From Eleusine coracana subsp. coracana (Eukaryota > Streptophyta > Magnoliopsida > Poales > Poaceae), in assembly GCA_032690845.1 (NCBI GenBank), contig CM064429.1:18495013-18559012 (forward strand): DNA of 64,000 bases, read 5' to 3'. The notes under the pieces were generated by a model. It saw only the letters and a list, made by a program, of their open reading frames with translations, was not told the DNA's origin and made no database searches. Shown one piece after another: positions 23,527 to 36,752 of the stretch (positions are counted from its first letter, which is position 1; each line of letters begins with the position of its first letter). Made by a program: the position numbers and the translations under genes.

Positions 23527-26041
23527 AGTTGCCGCCAAGCTCGGGCCTCCTCAACAGCAAGGCACTTCTGCAGATTGCAGCTCTTCACAAGCAGGATGTG
23601 TCCGCCTCGAGAGGAACGACTTCCTCTTCCTCTGCTCTTGCACGCCGAGCGTGCTGCTATCTACCTCCAGCTGAGGACCGGTGCTATCAAGCACAGATCT
23701 GGGTCAAGTGCGGCTGAGGTGAGCTTGGGTTCGATTTGATGTCATCCCGACCGATTGAGCACTAAAGATTCCTCTGTTTATCAATGTTCGTGGACTGTAT
23801 TCTGAATAAGTCTCTGATTTGTTTTTTGCTGGAGGCACAATTTATGCGCTCTTCATGTGGAGTCCTACATCCTAGTCAACAATTTTGTTTATAATTTTCT
23901 TTAAACAATAACTGTACTTGATCTGTTCAGAGCTTTCAGATTTGGTATATCGTAAGGGAGTTTTTTGTGTGAAATTTTCATATGTGGAGGACATGTACTT
24001 TTGTGACTGCATTAAGAATGTACATTTTATTATTGTGCAAAATGTATGTTTCACTACATTTATAACTTGCAATTGCAATTGGAACATTAAGAAATATTTT
24101 CTGAATCAAATTGTAGGAAGTGTACACAAACTGTAAGAGCTATTTCATCACTTGCAGTTACAAACCATTTGCCAGTTCCAATGCTATCTGCTGTTCAAAT
24201 ATTGTAATGCTTGAATTAGTGTCTGAACTTTTGAAGCTGCAATTTAATGCACAAATAAATTACCGTAATTCCTTTTTTTTTCTAAGCCTACGGATTATTC
24301 AGGCCATGTGTTACAAATGAGGAAAAATTGACAGCAGCACACATGTTCCATTGAATTTTTTAAGGAAGTGCATGTCCATTTGTGATGTTTTCTCTTCTGT
24401 TTGGGGAACAAAATGTCAATATGTGAACGGGATGTTCCTACAAATTTGAGGATGGTGACTGTAGATACATCTATTGTGTTCATTTTGTTGATTTGTTTTG
24501 GGGCATGTAATATAATCATTCAAATTATATCGCATCTTGATCAAGTTTGATATAATTCAGATGTTTGTTAATTTTTGTTGTCAAATGTACCACAAGATCT
24601 ATACGTCTTTTAACGCTTGTACACATGTTCGATAGTTAGTACATCACAATTAGACCCAAATAATCACATGCACAAGGTTATTGATTTTGCATGCATGTGA
24701 AAGTGGTACAAGTTCACCTAATACAAAATGATGAGTATTGTGATGTATTTGTACCTTATGTTTATTTAATCTAAATATGTGCACTGGTTCCTCAGAGCAA
24801 GTAGTCATTCAATGTAGAAAAAAAATCTCCACACCGACATAAGCATTTAATACAACTCCATGTGACTAGTTGGTACCATTTCGTCTCTCGTTGTCCACCG
24901 TCCAAATATACTCACACGGGCGCTCCTAGCCTTTGGATATGCGGTGGATATCCCACCCGTCGGATATTAGCCGCTCCATCAGTGATGGCCTTCACCATGG
25001 AGGTGGAGCAGTACACTCCTGCATCATCGACATCATCGATGACTCTGGATACGCGTGGTCATTGTTGTCACCGACTCACCATGCGTGTGAAGCTTCCAGA
25101 CGAAACAATTTTGAATGTTGGTGATCAGATTAACAGCTAGAAATAGCCAGCCAATCAAATGCCGGGGAACGACACGCCATTTAGAAGTATAGAGATGTGA
25201 CTTGAGTGTACTTTTTGAAGAAGTCCCTTAGGATGAATAAGGTCTTAAAGATGTTCGATTTCTTAATGATTGCTGCTCTCAAACCTATCTAGTGTTTTTG
25301 AAGTCCCATATATACCTCTTTTTAGATCGTTTTCTCCTCTCAATAAAAAAAAAGACATCTAGCACATCTTCGTTTGTATCTTATTTTTATTTTTTATTTT
25401 TTAAAAAGAAATCTCTCATCAACCTCCACCACTTTCTTACCGTTTACGCTTCAAACATTCCTTCTCCTAATTTCCTTAGGGTTCAGGTGAGCTTTTGTAA
25501 CAAAATGGCCTTTTCATGGAACCTTGAACAGAATGTTTCTTGCGGGATGAGATGCATAATTTTACCTATCATTTCTCTAGGTGTAAGTGTCAAATATATT
25601 ATTATTTTTTCTTGAGAAAGAATGTTTCTTGCGGGATGAGATGCATAATTTTACCTATCATTTCTCTAGGTGTAAGTGTCAAATATATTGTTATTTTTTC
25701 TTGAGAAACAAAGGGCATACTCTATCGATTTTCATCATGTCATTCAGCAGTTTCGAAAAGAAGAAATACGGAGTGCACTGATTTGAATGACAATTCTACA
25801 AGATCAATATTATTTACTCCAATATGAATTGGAGTCACAAAAAAATTCAAAATTATGTAGCTAAATACCCTCAGGAGCGTTGATAATTTCATCATGATGA
25901 TAGTAAGAAACAAAAAAGAAATCTGGTATATTAAAAGAGGACTTTTTTCCAATGTGGAGACTTGGCTCGGCCCGGCCCGGCTAGTGAACCACAAACGCTT
26001 CGTCTCTCAGTTGGAGGGCAGCAGAGAGGCGGCGGCCGGAA
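23527..26041. other. intergenic DNA, no gene recognised
   Basis: A GC-rich start (23527-23720) might be a short exon or UTR fragment ending at a GTGAGC donor-like site (about 23718), but no product is recognisable. The rest is AT-rich. One tandem duplication is described separately. The last 100 bp are the presumed 5' UTR of the F-box pseudogene. Confidence 0.5.
25531..25708. repeat. 89 bp tandem duplication
   Basis: Two copies, starting at 25531 and 25620 (gaatgtttcttgcggg...), are nearly identical with about one substitution plus a difference at the end. This indicates a recent local duplication. Confidence 0.9.
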
Positions 26042-27666
26042 ATGGAGGCGGCGGCGGCAGTTGCCAAGAAGTGGAGCACGGACGAGGCCACAGAACAACC
26101 ACCGGAGGAAATCTCAAGCTATGCAGCAGGCCAGCTGCAGCCAGCGCCGGTGGTGGATTCGCCTCATCCCAAATCTCCAGGCAAGTCTCAAGAATTAGGG
26201 CAAGAAGGCGGCTGCGGCGGCGCCGACCGCATCAGCGCCCTCCCCGACGCCGTCGTCGGCGACATCATCTCCCTCCTCCCAACCAAGGCCGGCGCTGGCA
26301 CCCAAACCCTCGCCTCCCGGTGGCGCCACCTCTGGCGCTCCGCCCCTCTCAACCTCGACGCCCCCACCTCCTCGCCGGTGGCGCGGTCCCCGCTGGCCTC
26401 ATCGAATTGATCCTAGCCGCCCATGCGGGCCCGGGGCGCCGCTTCCGCGTCCCCGCGCGCCACATCGCTTGCTCCGCCGCCACCATGGAATCCTGGATGC
26501 GGTCCCCGGCTCTGGACAACCTCCAGTAGCTGGAGATTTATGGTGGCGAATTCTTCTATGGACATATGGCGCAGATTCCGGTGTTTCAGTTCTCGGCTAC
26601 CGTTCGTGTCACCACCATCAGCGGGTGCTGTCTCCCGGATGCGGTCGAAGTGCTTAATCTTCATTTCCCCCAGCTTAAGAAGCTTGCACTTGAAAATGTT
26701 GTCATCTCGGAGAAGTCACTGAATAGCATAATTGCTTCCTCCACAGTATTGGAGTGCTTGCTGCTTGGCTTGACCATTGATTTTCATTATGTCAGCATTG
26801 CAGTGCGTAAATTCTCAGGGGAGTTCATCATTGAGAACTCCCCTTCGCTTGAAAGGCTGCTCCAGCTTAAACCGTCTCAGGATCTGCATCTGTCGGTAAT
26901 TGCAGCATCGAATCTGAAGACCATGGGCTATCTCTCTGGTTGTGACCAGCACATGAAGCTGGCATTTGGGGCTACAGTTGTTCAGGTAGTCGAGCAATGA
27001 TTCTCGAATTGTAGTTGTATAGAAAAAAGTTTTATATTGTCTGCATTATAGAGATTGCCTAATGCAGCGTTTTATGTTTCCTGAAGGACTTGTTTAGGAA
27101 TGTAGTGTGCGGTGTCAGGAATTTGGCAGTCGATACACAAAATCTTTGCCTGGATATGGTTGTTGACTTAGTGAGATGCTTTCCATGCTTGGAGAAGCTA
27201 TACATCCAGGTAATAATACTCCACTGTTAGTGTTCACATATTCTTTTCGAATCAGCTTACTGTTATGGAATTATTGACCTGGAAATGTTTTTATTTTGTC
27301 TGTTTTCCATTTCAGTCTCTTATGCCGGCAAACAAAAAGTCGTGGCATCATAAAGGCGATATTAGATCCCTTGATATCCCTATGAAGACAGTAGTTTTGA
27401 AAAATTATCAAGGCAAACCGTCACATATTGTCTTTGCAAGATTCTTTGTATCGAAAGCAAAAGTGCTACAGTCAATGATATTTCAGGGTAAACCTTGCTG
27501 TGATAAGAAGTTCATTGCAAAGCAGCATAAGGTACTTAAGGTGGAGAAGAGAGCTTCGAGAGGTGCTAAGTTTTATTTCACAGCTCGTAGATGTCTCTTC
27601 AATCTCACACATATCAGGCATGTCCATGGTTTATCAATAACTGACCCCTTTGAATGTAGATGTTGA
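26042..27666 (+). pseudogene. F-box/FBD/LRR-repeat protein gene, three exons, broken
   Basis: Exon 1 is 26042-26985, exon 2 27087-27209, exon 3 27316-27666. Introns start GT, end AG, and all are phase 0. The F-box lies near residues 60-105 (DRISALPDAVVGDIISLLP, then RWRHLW), the part that would bind SKP1 in an SCF ubiquitin ligase. LRR-like repeats follow (LNLHFPQLKKLALENV; CFPCLEKLYI). Exon 3 carries an FBD domain (MKTVVLKNYQG; VEKRASRGAKFYF; LSITDPFE). Two lesions are in exon 1: a frame change near 26350-26395, compatible with one lost base, and a TAG at 26527-26529. The start is the first Met in the F-box frame. The domain order is typical of this large plant family. Splice sites and later exons are intact, so the decay is recent. 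It is the only near-complete host gene in the window. Confidence 0.85.
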
Positions 27667-27875
27667 AACTATTTAATGTGATGTAAGCTGAGTATTTGCC
27701 ATTTCCTACTGAATCACAATCGTAATTTTCTATTGTAGTAGTCACATAATTGATCTTTTAAGGCTTTCGATGTGTATGCAGCATCCTCTAATTTCTACAC
27801 AGCAATCTTTATTATTTAGATGTTTCAAGGGTACAAAACATTTAGCTTTTGAATTTTTTGTTTAGTAGAACATAG
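27667..27875. other. 3' flank of the F-box pseudogene
   Basis: AT-rich presumed 3' UTR, ending at the left LTR of copia C. No other feature seen. Confidence 0.5.
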
Positions 27876-29975
27876 TGTGAAGGACCAAGAAGGCGACCCG
27901 GGGGGGGGGGGGGGGGGGAGAGGGTGAATGAGAGCCAATTAAAATTCTTTACAAGAACTTGGCCTATATTCCAATTACAACCCAAGTCAACCTCTAAACC
28001 GGTCATCAAGGCCCTACATACCAACTTGTGATGTGTCAGCCCTAGGAGTGATCAACAATAGCAGTGGAACACAGCGGAAACAAGGAAGAGCAGCAAAGAC
28101 TTCATATAGTCAAAGAACAAATTCAAAACAAGTCACTGTACGATCATCGGTAGTGCTGATCATTGGCATCGGCAGTGCCGATGCAGGGTTCGGACCCTAG
28201 CCACCGGCAGTGCCGGTCGTGGCATCGGTAGTACCGATCCAGGTTCTGACCTACCGACAGTGCTGGTCCAGGCGACCGGCAGTGCCGATCGACCCCGACA
28301 GAACAGAAAACTATCGCGAATTTCCTCCAAAACTCTTCAAAACTCAACCAAATGATCTCCAAAATATGTGATTTTTGGACCAGCCAATCCTCAACACATC
28401 ACGACCCTAATCCTAGAAGATCCACTCAATTGGCTCAAGGGTTCATCACGAATTTCAGATCTTGTGCCAAGAACACCAAAAAGGAAAAACTTGAGAAATC
28501 CTTCAAATCGAAGATGCTAGAGCTATGGATTCGGTGAAGGACCTGTGAGGATTTGTTATAGCTCATTATAGCATCAAGTTTCCCACGAAATCCGTTCCAA
28601 AAACTTGCCCATAAAGGAGATCGAAAATTCCCACGAAAATAACTCCGAGAATAGAGGAAAGGAGAGATTCGGAATTTAGAGAGAGAGAAAGATCTTGAGC
28701 ATGAAAATAAATCTCATATCATAGAAACATTCTTACAAGATCCATAGATACAAGGCTAGGAAGCCATCCTCTTCCTCCCACTATTTGAAAGAGAAAGAGA
28801 TGTCTCTCACACACCCACTCCTCTCCTCTATTACATGAAGACCTCTCCTAGCACTTTAAATGTGTTCTTAACAAGGCTAATGGGAAAAGGCACCTCTCCC
28901 ACCAGCCACACCTCTCCTTATATAGGCCTAGGGTCCAATACAACTCTACCCTTGACCTATAACTCATTGCCACCTATCCTAAGAGGCAAAACGGTCCAAA
29001 TCTTTTTCCTTCGCCCGAACGCCATCGAGCCGTTCACAACTTTACTTCGCCTCGACGCAAGCTCCGCGATGGTGCCACGTGCACCACCAACCATGCCACC
29101 GGTTTTGAGGACCAAACCGAGAAACCGCCTTGCATGCTTCTCAAAGCGCGACTTCATGCTCACTTCCACCGAAGCAAGACTTCACGATCTTGACGCGTGT
29201 CACCTCGTCCCGTGATCTTCCTTGCCGACAAGTCTTTTCCGTCTCCGGTTCATTGGAAGCCTCTACTTGCACCGAGATCCGATCACCTTTGACTTGGTCA
29301 ACCCCGCTGTCTTGATTACCACCCACGGTTTTGAGGCTCAACCGCGAAACCGTCCATGCTTCTCGCCTCTCCACCTGTACGGTGTGGATCACCCCTGACT
29401 TCATCCGGCCTCCCGATCGTTTGGCTCTAAGTCTCCTACTTGTGCCCGATCCTCTCGTCGTTGACCGCTAAGTTGACTCCAGTGACCTATACATCATGAC
29501 ACAAGCAAACACATTTCCTATCTCCTGCAACCCTTCCACATCCTCACCAACTCTGGTTAGTCAAAACTATGACATGCACAAACTCATGTAATCCCTAGAT
29601 TCCCGCATTTTAACTCAAACACCGAACTCAACCAATGTCAATTACTCATCACATATTGCAAACCATGACACATATCCATATGGTTTCTTAATCTCTCCCT
29701 TGATGAGTACATTGACAACACTAAATGCACAAAGATTAGAGATTGAAATGCGAGACCGAATAAGCACATCCAAATGGCCAAACCCAAAAAAAGGTGAAAA
29801 TAGGAATCACGAAACCAAGAGTTCGCAAAGAAAGCAACTTGAAACACAAAGAGTGTGAAAGACGCAAGAAAACGCTCAAGGAGATGATATGCTCCTCCTT
29901 AACTTGTGGTTGGTCTCATGTAATGCAAAATAGATCATTTTAAGTTTCTTAGCATTATTTGTGCATGACCCAACA
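27876..29975 (-). repeat. 3' LTR of copia C, 2100 bp
   Basis: Plus-strand ends are TGTGAAGGACC and GACCCAACA. TATA box CCTATATAAGG is at 28916-28926 (minus). A G run of about 19 sits at 27901-27919, where the other LTR has only six G. A 40 bp unit with ggttttgagg and gaaaccg recurs at about 29099 and 29324. Confidence 0.88.
28146..28289. repeat. array of six 15 bp palindromes (family C), 3' LTR
   Basis: The consensus is ATCGGCAGTGCCGAT or ACCGGCAGTGCCGGT. Copies start at 28146, 28168, 28203, 28224, 28253 and 28275, forming three pairs spaced 22, 21 and 22 bp. They lie downstream of the TATA box, in the transcribed R/U5 part. Confidence 0.85.
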
Positions 29976-31036
29976 TTTTCTCCCCTTAGGCATTTATTTC
30001 TCCCCCTTTGACAATGAACTCATCAAAGAGGCAAAAGTACAAACATGCAATGCATGAAAATGCAAACCTAAGTAGCTTCAACAACTATGCAGACAGATAT
30101 TTAACTATGCTAATTAAAAATATAGAGCCATGAAGTGTAAAAGCAATAGCTCACCATCATACAAAGACCAAAAATAGATAGCAATGCATAAACACCAAAA
30201 GCTATACAAGCTAAGCAAAAAGATTGACTAGCTTAGATAGAATCAAATTTGCTCATTATGAGAAAAACTGCCACCATATGTCTAGGTACTCCCATCCAAG
30301 GCAAAACAGGCATCAAGTGAATCAAAAGAAACTAGCCAGTCTCAATCTCAACTAGGACAACAAGCATTCGCAGAAAATGAGCTTTACAAATGCTCACATA
30401 TGCAACAGAGACTCATTTGATCAAGTGATTATTGTTTATCCTCATATGTCCTCTTATCCATACGGAGGGTCGCACGATTGGGTATGACAGACACCCCGAG
30501 GCTTCAAGTCACGGTGTTTAGATTTAACATTTTAGAATTATTTGATCAAGGCACTTAGCAGATTTTTCATAATTTATTAATAAGATAAAAGAGCATGCCT
30601 TTACGGCAAAAGGAACACATGTTCCCATAATGTTCTATCGTGAGCCAAACATTTGCAAAGCCTTTCATTTCGCAAACACAAGGTGCCAAAGCCAAGATAT
30701 CCTCTAAACTAGCCTCAACACAAGTTTTGACAGGGATAAAAGCAATTATGCACATTATGAGCAAGTCTAAGCAAAATTAGTGCATAAGGTTCACAAGAAG
30801 CTAAGTTTACCTTTAAGATTAGCAAGTTGCTCAAAAGAGTCTATAACAAGCCATCTAGAAAATCTAAGCATGAGAGATTACTATCACATCCATACAACTT
30901 AGCTCAAGCTCTATCATAGCAAAGAGAAATACAAGACAACATAAGAATCAAAGCTCATCTACCAATGCATATATTACATATGAGATGCAATGCAAAACGG
31001 TAAGATACATATATACAAGAGAACACCAACTTCCTC
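29976..31036 (-). other. PPT and 3' noncoding region of copia C
   Basis: On the minus strand, purine tracts (aggggagaaa; aaagggggagaaa, about 29977-30010) precede the LTR. The rest is AT-rich with no recognisable frame, and no envelope-like ORF is seen. Confidence 0.7.
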
Positions 31037-32662
31037 TCAAATGATACCATAAGGATGACAAACACCAAGCTCCCCCCCCCCCCCAAAAAAAGCAAATCTC
31101 GAAGCATCTAGGGGCTTGGTGAGAATATCAGCCAATTGGTTTTTGGTATCGATATATTTGACCTCAACATCTCCCTTCTCAACATTGTCTCTCAGGAAGT
31201 GGAATCTCGCATTTATATGTTTCACCTTACCATGTAGGACTAGGTTCTTGGCTAAGCATATGGTACTGGAGTTATCACACATGAGTAAAACACCCTTAAA
31301 GGTTAACCCATAATATCTCATGGTGGACACAATCCATAGGATTTGTGAGCAGCAGCTAGCAGCAGCAACATACTCAGCCTTTATGGTGGATTGGGCTACA
31401 CTCGACTGCTTAAGAGAAGACCAACAGATCAAAGAAGTACCTAAGAAATGGCAAATACCAGAAGTGCTCTTCCTATCAATTCTTCACCCAGCAAAGTCCG
31501 CATCTGAATACCCAATAAGATCAAGAGATGAAGACGCAGAGTACCAAAGACCTAACTAAAGGGTGTATTTGAGATACCTGAAGATGCGCTTGATAGCCTT
31601 GCGAGGAGTCACCCTTGGGAAGCCTGAAAGCGAGCACAAAGACACATTGCAAAGTGTATGTCGGGTCTCGTCGCCGTAAGGTACAAGAGGGAGCCAATCA
31701 TGTTCCTGTACACCCTTTGATGCACCGTTTCACAGTCTTCATCAGGGTTAAGTGTCGTTGTTGTGGACATTGGTATTGACAACGGCTTCACATTGACCAT
31801 GTCGAACTTCTTTAGAAGTTCCTTCGTGTACTTGGCTTGATGTATGAAGGTGTCTTGCTTGCAGTACTTGATTTGAAGTCCAAGAAAGAAGGTAAGCTCA
31901 CCCATCATCGACATCTGAAATTCACTTTCCATAGCTTCCTGAAATCTGGACAAGAGTATGAGAGGAACCTCCAAGATGATATCATCCACGTAAATCTGAA
32001 CCATTAGAAAGTCATTGCCATGCTTTAGAGTGAACAAGGTTTTATCAACACACCCCATAGACATACCCGCGCTCTAACAAGAAGGTCTTAAGCCTAGCAT
32101 ACCATGTCCTAGTTGCTTGCTTCAGCCCGTACAAAGCATTTTGAAGCTTGTACACACGGTTTGGGTATTTGTGGTGCTCAAAGTCAGGTGGTTATCTCAC
32201 ATAAACCTCTTCCTCTATGAAACCATTTAGGAAAACACTCTTGACATCCATTTGGTAGAGTCTAATGCCCTTAGAGGCAGCAAATGCAAGCAAAATCCTA
32301 ATGGCTTCTATGCGTGCAACAGAAGCAAAGGTTTTTCCATAGTCTAAGCTCTCCACTTGACTGAAACCCTGGACAACAAGCCTAGCCTTGTTTCTAACAA
32401 CCTCACTACCTTCTCCATGCTTGTTTTTGAAAACCCACTTGATTCCTATGACATTGACACCAACAGGAGGTTCTACTAGGGTCCACACTTCGTTTCTCTT
32501 AAAGTTTTCCAACTCCTCATGCATGGCATTAACCCAATGTTCACCAGATAGTGCGTGTCCAACATCACGAGGTTCAAAGATGACAATAAAGAGAGAATTA
32601 GTAAAGTAGGCGAAATATGCAGACTTTGACCTTGTTGTCCTCTCACAAAGATTACCGATCAT
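31037..32662 (-). pseudogene. reverse transcriptase and RNase H of copia C
   Basis: The RT N-terminal half is at 32662-32192 (NEVWTLVEPP, IGIKWVFKNKHG, LYQMDVKSVFLNGF). The catalytic Y-V-D-D lies near 31981-31992 within 32064-31609. RNase H is at 31432-31037 (STIKAEYVAAASCC; LADILTKPLD). Frame breaks fall at about 32190-32065 and 31610-31430. A C/A homopolymer at 31074-31090 disrupts the end. Confidence 0.88.
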
Positions 32663-32683
32663 CTGTTGAGATGGATGTTGACG

Positions 32684-34033
32684 CTAAATGTGGGGAGGAG
32701 CCTCTCTCTCAGAGCGTACCTTCCCCTCAACCACAGCTGGAGCTGGCTCGACAGCTGCTGAGGTCGATGTAGAAGCTTCTAGACCCTTTACTGGAGTGGT
32801 GAAAGCAGCAGGAACAAGCTCGGATATGGGATGGAATGACTCATCATCGTCATCATCCAAGCCTTGTAGGTCCTTTTTTACAAAGATACATTCCTCCATC
32901 TCCTTGTTACTTGCAGTCTCAATCACATGGCTTGCACAAGAGTTTGATTTATCAAAGATTACATCGCAGGATTGTACGATGGTGTTAGTCTCCAAATTCA
33001 GAACTCTATAGGAATGACCATGAGGGGTGTAGTCAAGATTGATGCCATCGGAAGATCTCGACTCAAACTTATCAATATTGCCACGCTTGAGAATAAAGCA
33101 CTTGCAACCAAAGGCACGTAAATGAGAAACTGATGACTTCCTCCCAAAGCGTAGCTCATAGGAAGTCATTAAGAATTGAGCGTAAGAAAACCCGATTGGA
33201 AACATAGCAAGCAGTGCTAATGGCATTAGCCCAGAACCGCCTCGAAGTCTTATGCTCATCGAGCATCGTCCGAGTCATTTCCACCAAGGTTCTTTTCTTT
33301 CTTTCGACCACACCATTCTGCTGAGGGACACGAGGTGCTGAAAATTGATGCTCAATACCATGCGACAGAAAGTATCAAAGGAGGAGTTCTTGAACTCGGT
33401 GACATTATCACTACGAATTGCTCGTAATGGACCCGGAAGTTTCTTAAACAACCTCAAAGCTAAGCTTCGAAAGTGATGAAACACTTTATCCTTGCTCTAA
33501 AAAAAATAAACCCAAGAGTAGCAAGAGTAGTCATCAACAATCACAAAAACATACCACTTCCCACCCGCCGAACGAACCCGAGAAGAACCAACAGTGTCCA
33601 TATGAAGCAGCTCTCCAAGGCGTTCAGTCATCACCAAATTGATTAGTTGATGAGAAGCGGCAATCATTTTCCCATTATGATAAGGAGCACAAACCAAATC
33701 CTTATCAAATTTGAGCTTAGGCAATCCTCGGATCAAACTTAGGCCACTCAAGCGACAGAGCAAGTCAAAGCTCATGTGACCTAGTCTCCTATGTCATTTC
33801 TAGAGCTGAGAAGAAGATTGAGCAAATAAGCACTTGTGAGAACCAGGAGAACCAGCAAAATCAGCCTGAAAAAATTTTCCAATGCTAAAAATCCCACAAA
33901 CCAAAGAGTCATTCGAATCAAGAACACAAAAAGCATTTTTCTTAAAACGCACTTCCAAACCAACATCAAGCAACTGAGAAACAGAGAGAAGATTGTACTT
34001 GAGATGTTCAATCAAACCAATCAAACCAAGCAT
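32684..34033 (-). pseudogene. integrase and end of protease of copia C
   Basis: The pre-integrase and core segments read MSFDLLCRLSGLSLIRGLPK, then ELLHMDTVGSSRVR and IRSDNVTEFKNSSF. In the zinc-binding part one expected Cys is Tyr (VCAPYHNGK). The C-terminal part (33259-32684) includes AFGCKCFILK. Stops and frame changes occur at about 33490, 33270 and 33780. The segment at 34033-33800 (HLKYNLLSVSQLLDVGLEV) is the protease-integrase junction. Confidence 0.85.
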
Positions 34034-36735
34034 TTTTCATTTACCTTTACCACGCCTCTTGCCTTCACTCTCTCTCTCTTGTCATCTCCAAAGGTCACAT
34101 ACTCCCGGCGCTTCAAGGGAGTGAGGCTGGAGATCCACTTTGCATCTCCGGTCATGTGGCGCGAACACCCGGAGTCCATTAGCCATTTGTTCTCCAGGCC
34201 TCCACCTGCTGCCTACAAAGAACGAGAAAGAAAGATCGATGACTCAGTGTTGGGTTAGAAAAAAAACTCTTGGGAAGCCAGCACTGAATCACACGACTTG
34301 CAGGAGTTATCACAGTTCTTTGCACATTACTAGTCGAACGCGTGGGACGAGAACCACGATGGGAAAAGCGTGGCCTGTTAAAGCGTCTCGACTCAAACCT
34401 GTGGTTGTGAAGATAGAAATCATCTGTGTGAAAGCCAAATCCACGCGAGCGACGCTCACCACGATGGGACAAACATGGGAAAAGCGCTGCTACGCAAAGC
34501 CTCTGTTTCGTGAATCAAAGTCATATGAGGAATGACCCTGTCTGCAATAAACACGAGAAAAAGAGCGAGATTAAAAACCAACAAAATCATCATGATGCAC
34601 ATTCATAGTTAACTCAGCTTGCATCTTCTCAATCCTCTTACGCATATAACAGTACTCATCCAAGTGACCCTTGCGGCTACAAAACATGCAAATAGACACT
34701 CTTATATTTAGCCTTAGCTTACACAGTGGGTTTGGGTTTTGGCTTCTCGGCTTGCTTTGGGTTGAAGGAAGATTTGAGATTAGGTGAATAGTATGTGTCA
34801 GTGGGTTTGATGGATTGTTCCTCATCCTTGTAGTTAGAGCTAGGTATAAACTTACCCACATTCTCACTCTCCTTGTCACACCTCTCAAATTCCAAGCCCA
34901 AGTTATAGGTTGACCTACTGGCACTCTCTTTGACTCTTGTCAAGTCACTCTCAATCTTCTCCTCACTCACTAGGGTTCTTTGGAGACGAGAGATGAGATA
35001 GTCATTTTCTTGGGTTAGGATTTTATTTTCCTCTCTAGTGATTGCAAGCTTATCCTTAAGAGAGCCACATACTACACATGGTGGTGGGAGAACATTCGAG
35101 CGAGTCTTATCTAGCAGCTTGGACTCGAGCTCTTTGACTTTGAGGGATTGAGCTTCTAACTCATTAGTGAGCTTGGGGCACTTCTGACTTGCACCCAAAA
35201 GAGTTGGTCTAGCTTTGAATTCATCAAGCTCTTTAAGGGCACTCTCAAGATGACTGACAACTTGAGCATGCACACTTTACCTCTGTGCAAGATTATTCAT
35301 CACAACTTGACAAGACTCACACTCAACAACAATGTCATCTTTTACAAGCTTAGACCTAAGCGAAGTGATTTCATACTCAGCACTCTCCAACTTAGACTTA
35401 AACTCTCTATTCTCACGAACAGCGCTGCGAAACTTATCATCTGGCATGAGCAGAACATCGCGCAAATGATCAAGTTCAGAAGAGAGCTCATCAAGAGTGG
35501 GAGGTACCTCGCTTGTGTCGGAATCAGAGCCAGAGTCAGTGTCGTGATCATTCTTTGCCATGAAGCAAAGCCCGGTGAAGTCGTCCTTCCTCTTGAATCG
35601 TGGCTTCTCAACCTCCTCCTCCGAGCTTGTAAGGCCTTCGCTTGATGTGAGGACGACGTCGCTTAAGGCGGCAACGCAGGCGTGTGCAATGGCCTTGGCG
35701 AACTTCTTGGAGTTCTTGCCTTTCTTGTAGAAGCGGTTCTTCTTCTGCTTGAAATCTTCGGTGTTGTTGTCGTGGTACCCAACCTTTTTCTTCTTCTTGG
35801 GACAGTCAGCAATGAAGTGTCCCGGGTCACCACACTCGAAGCAAGTTCTTGAACCACCTCCTCTTCTCTCCTTGCGATTGTTGTAGAACCTCCTGAATAT
35901 TCTTGTGAGCAAGGTCAGTTTCTCGTCAGGAATGCACTCCATCTGTTCATCGGAAGCTGCAACAAGAGAAGAAAAAACAAACTCCAAAGAAGACTTGTCA
36001 AGTGAGGGGTTAGTTCCATAAGAAGCACCACTGTGACTATCTTTTTGAGACCTAGAAAGTAAAGCCATGCTACAAGTAGGATCAGCAAGATTAGGACGAG
36101 ACTTTCTAGATAGTTCATGAGATTTTAGCTTGCTATACAGCTGATCACAGTCCAGGATATTCAAATCAACAGTTTCTTATAGTGCAACAATCTTGACCTC
36201 CCAAGCATTTTCATCAAATGAATACAGCAATTGCTTAGCTCTATCATTATCACTGTATTTAATATTACCACAAGCCCGCAAGTTCCACACAATGGCCTCA
36301 AACCTACGAAAAGTGTCTTCTAGTGACTCGCTAGGTTCTTGTGTAAAGGTTTGGTACTGTCTATTATAAGAATCCTCACGCATAGACTTGACTTAATTGG
36401 TACCCTCATGGTACGTGCAAACCTTTACCCAAATGGCATGTGCAGTATCGAGGTGAGCAACACGGTCATGTTCATTCCTATCTAGAGCAGACAGCAGGAT
36501 ATTGAGTTGTTCTCATACCTGGTTAGCTCACCTACGAGAGCAGTGTTGAGGTCTTGTGATATAGCATACTCCAGCTCAACTATCTCCTAAATTGCACGTC
36601 CTTGGCTTAAGAGATAAGCCTTGATCCGTGACTTCTAGTAGGGAAAGTCCTCTCCATCAAACATCCAGAGCTTGGCTGTGCGCTTCTCTATGTCGCCTTC
36701 AGATCACAAAGCCGGTGAAGGTCAACTAGTGATCA
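34034..36735 (-). pseudogene. gag and protease of copia C
   Basis: Gag core is at 36383-36177 (ESLEDTFRRFEAIVWNLR). The longest open piece is 36164-35277, with zinc knuckle C-F-E-C-G-D-P-G-H-F-I-A-D-C (about 35847-35806), a Lys-rich tract and an acidic Ser/Asp tract. A coiled-coil-like region follows at 35273-34719 (LTREENKILTQENDYLISRL is typical). A second knuckle C-M-F-C-S-R-K-G-H-L-D-E-Y-C lies near 34690-34648. The protease region (34570-34034) is badly decayed. Confidence 0.85.
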
Positions 36736-36739
36736 AACC

Positions 36740-36752
36740 GGCTCTGATACCA
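36740..36752 (-). other. PBS of copia C, complementary to tRNA-iMet
   Basis: The minus strand reads TGGTATCAGAGCC, the standard plant copia primer site, next to the LTR end. Confidence 0.9.

Noticed and set aside
24862..25140. 92-codon plus-strand frame in intergenic DNA
   Set aside because: No recognisable domain, no splice context, and similar frames overlap it; not called as a gene.
29976..31036. Possible envelope-like gene of the SIRE-type copia C
   Set aside because: The interval between RNase H and LTR has no long frame and no membrane-protein pattern.
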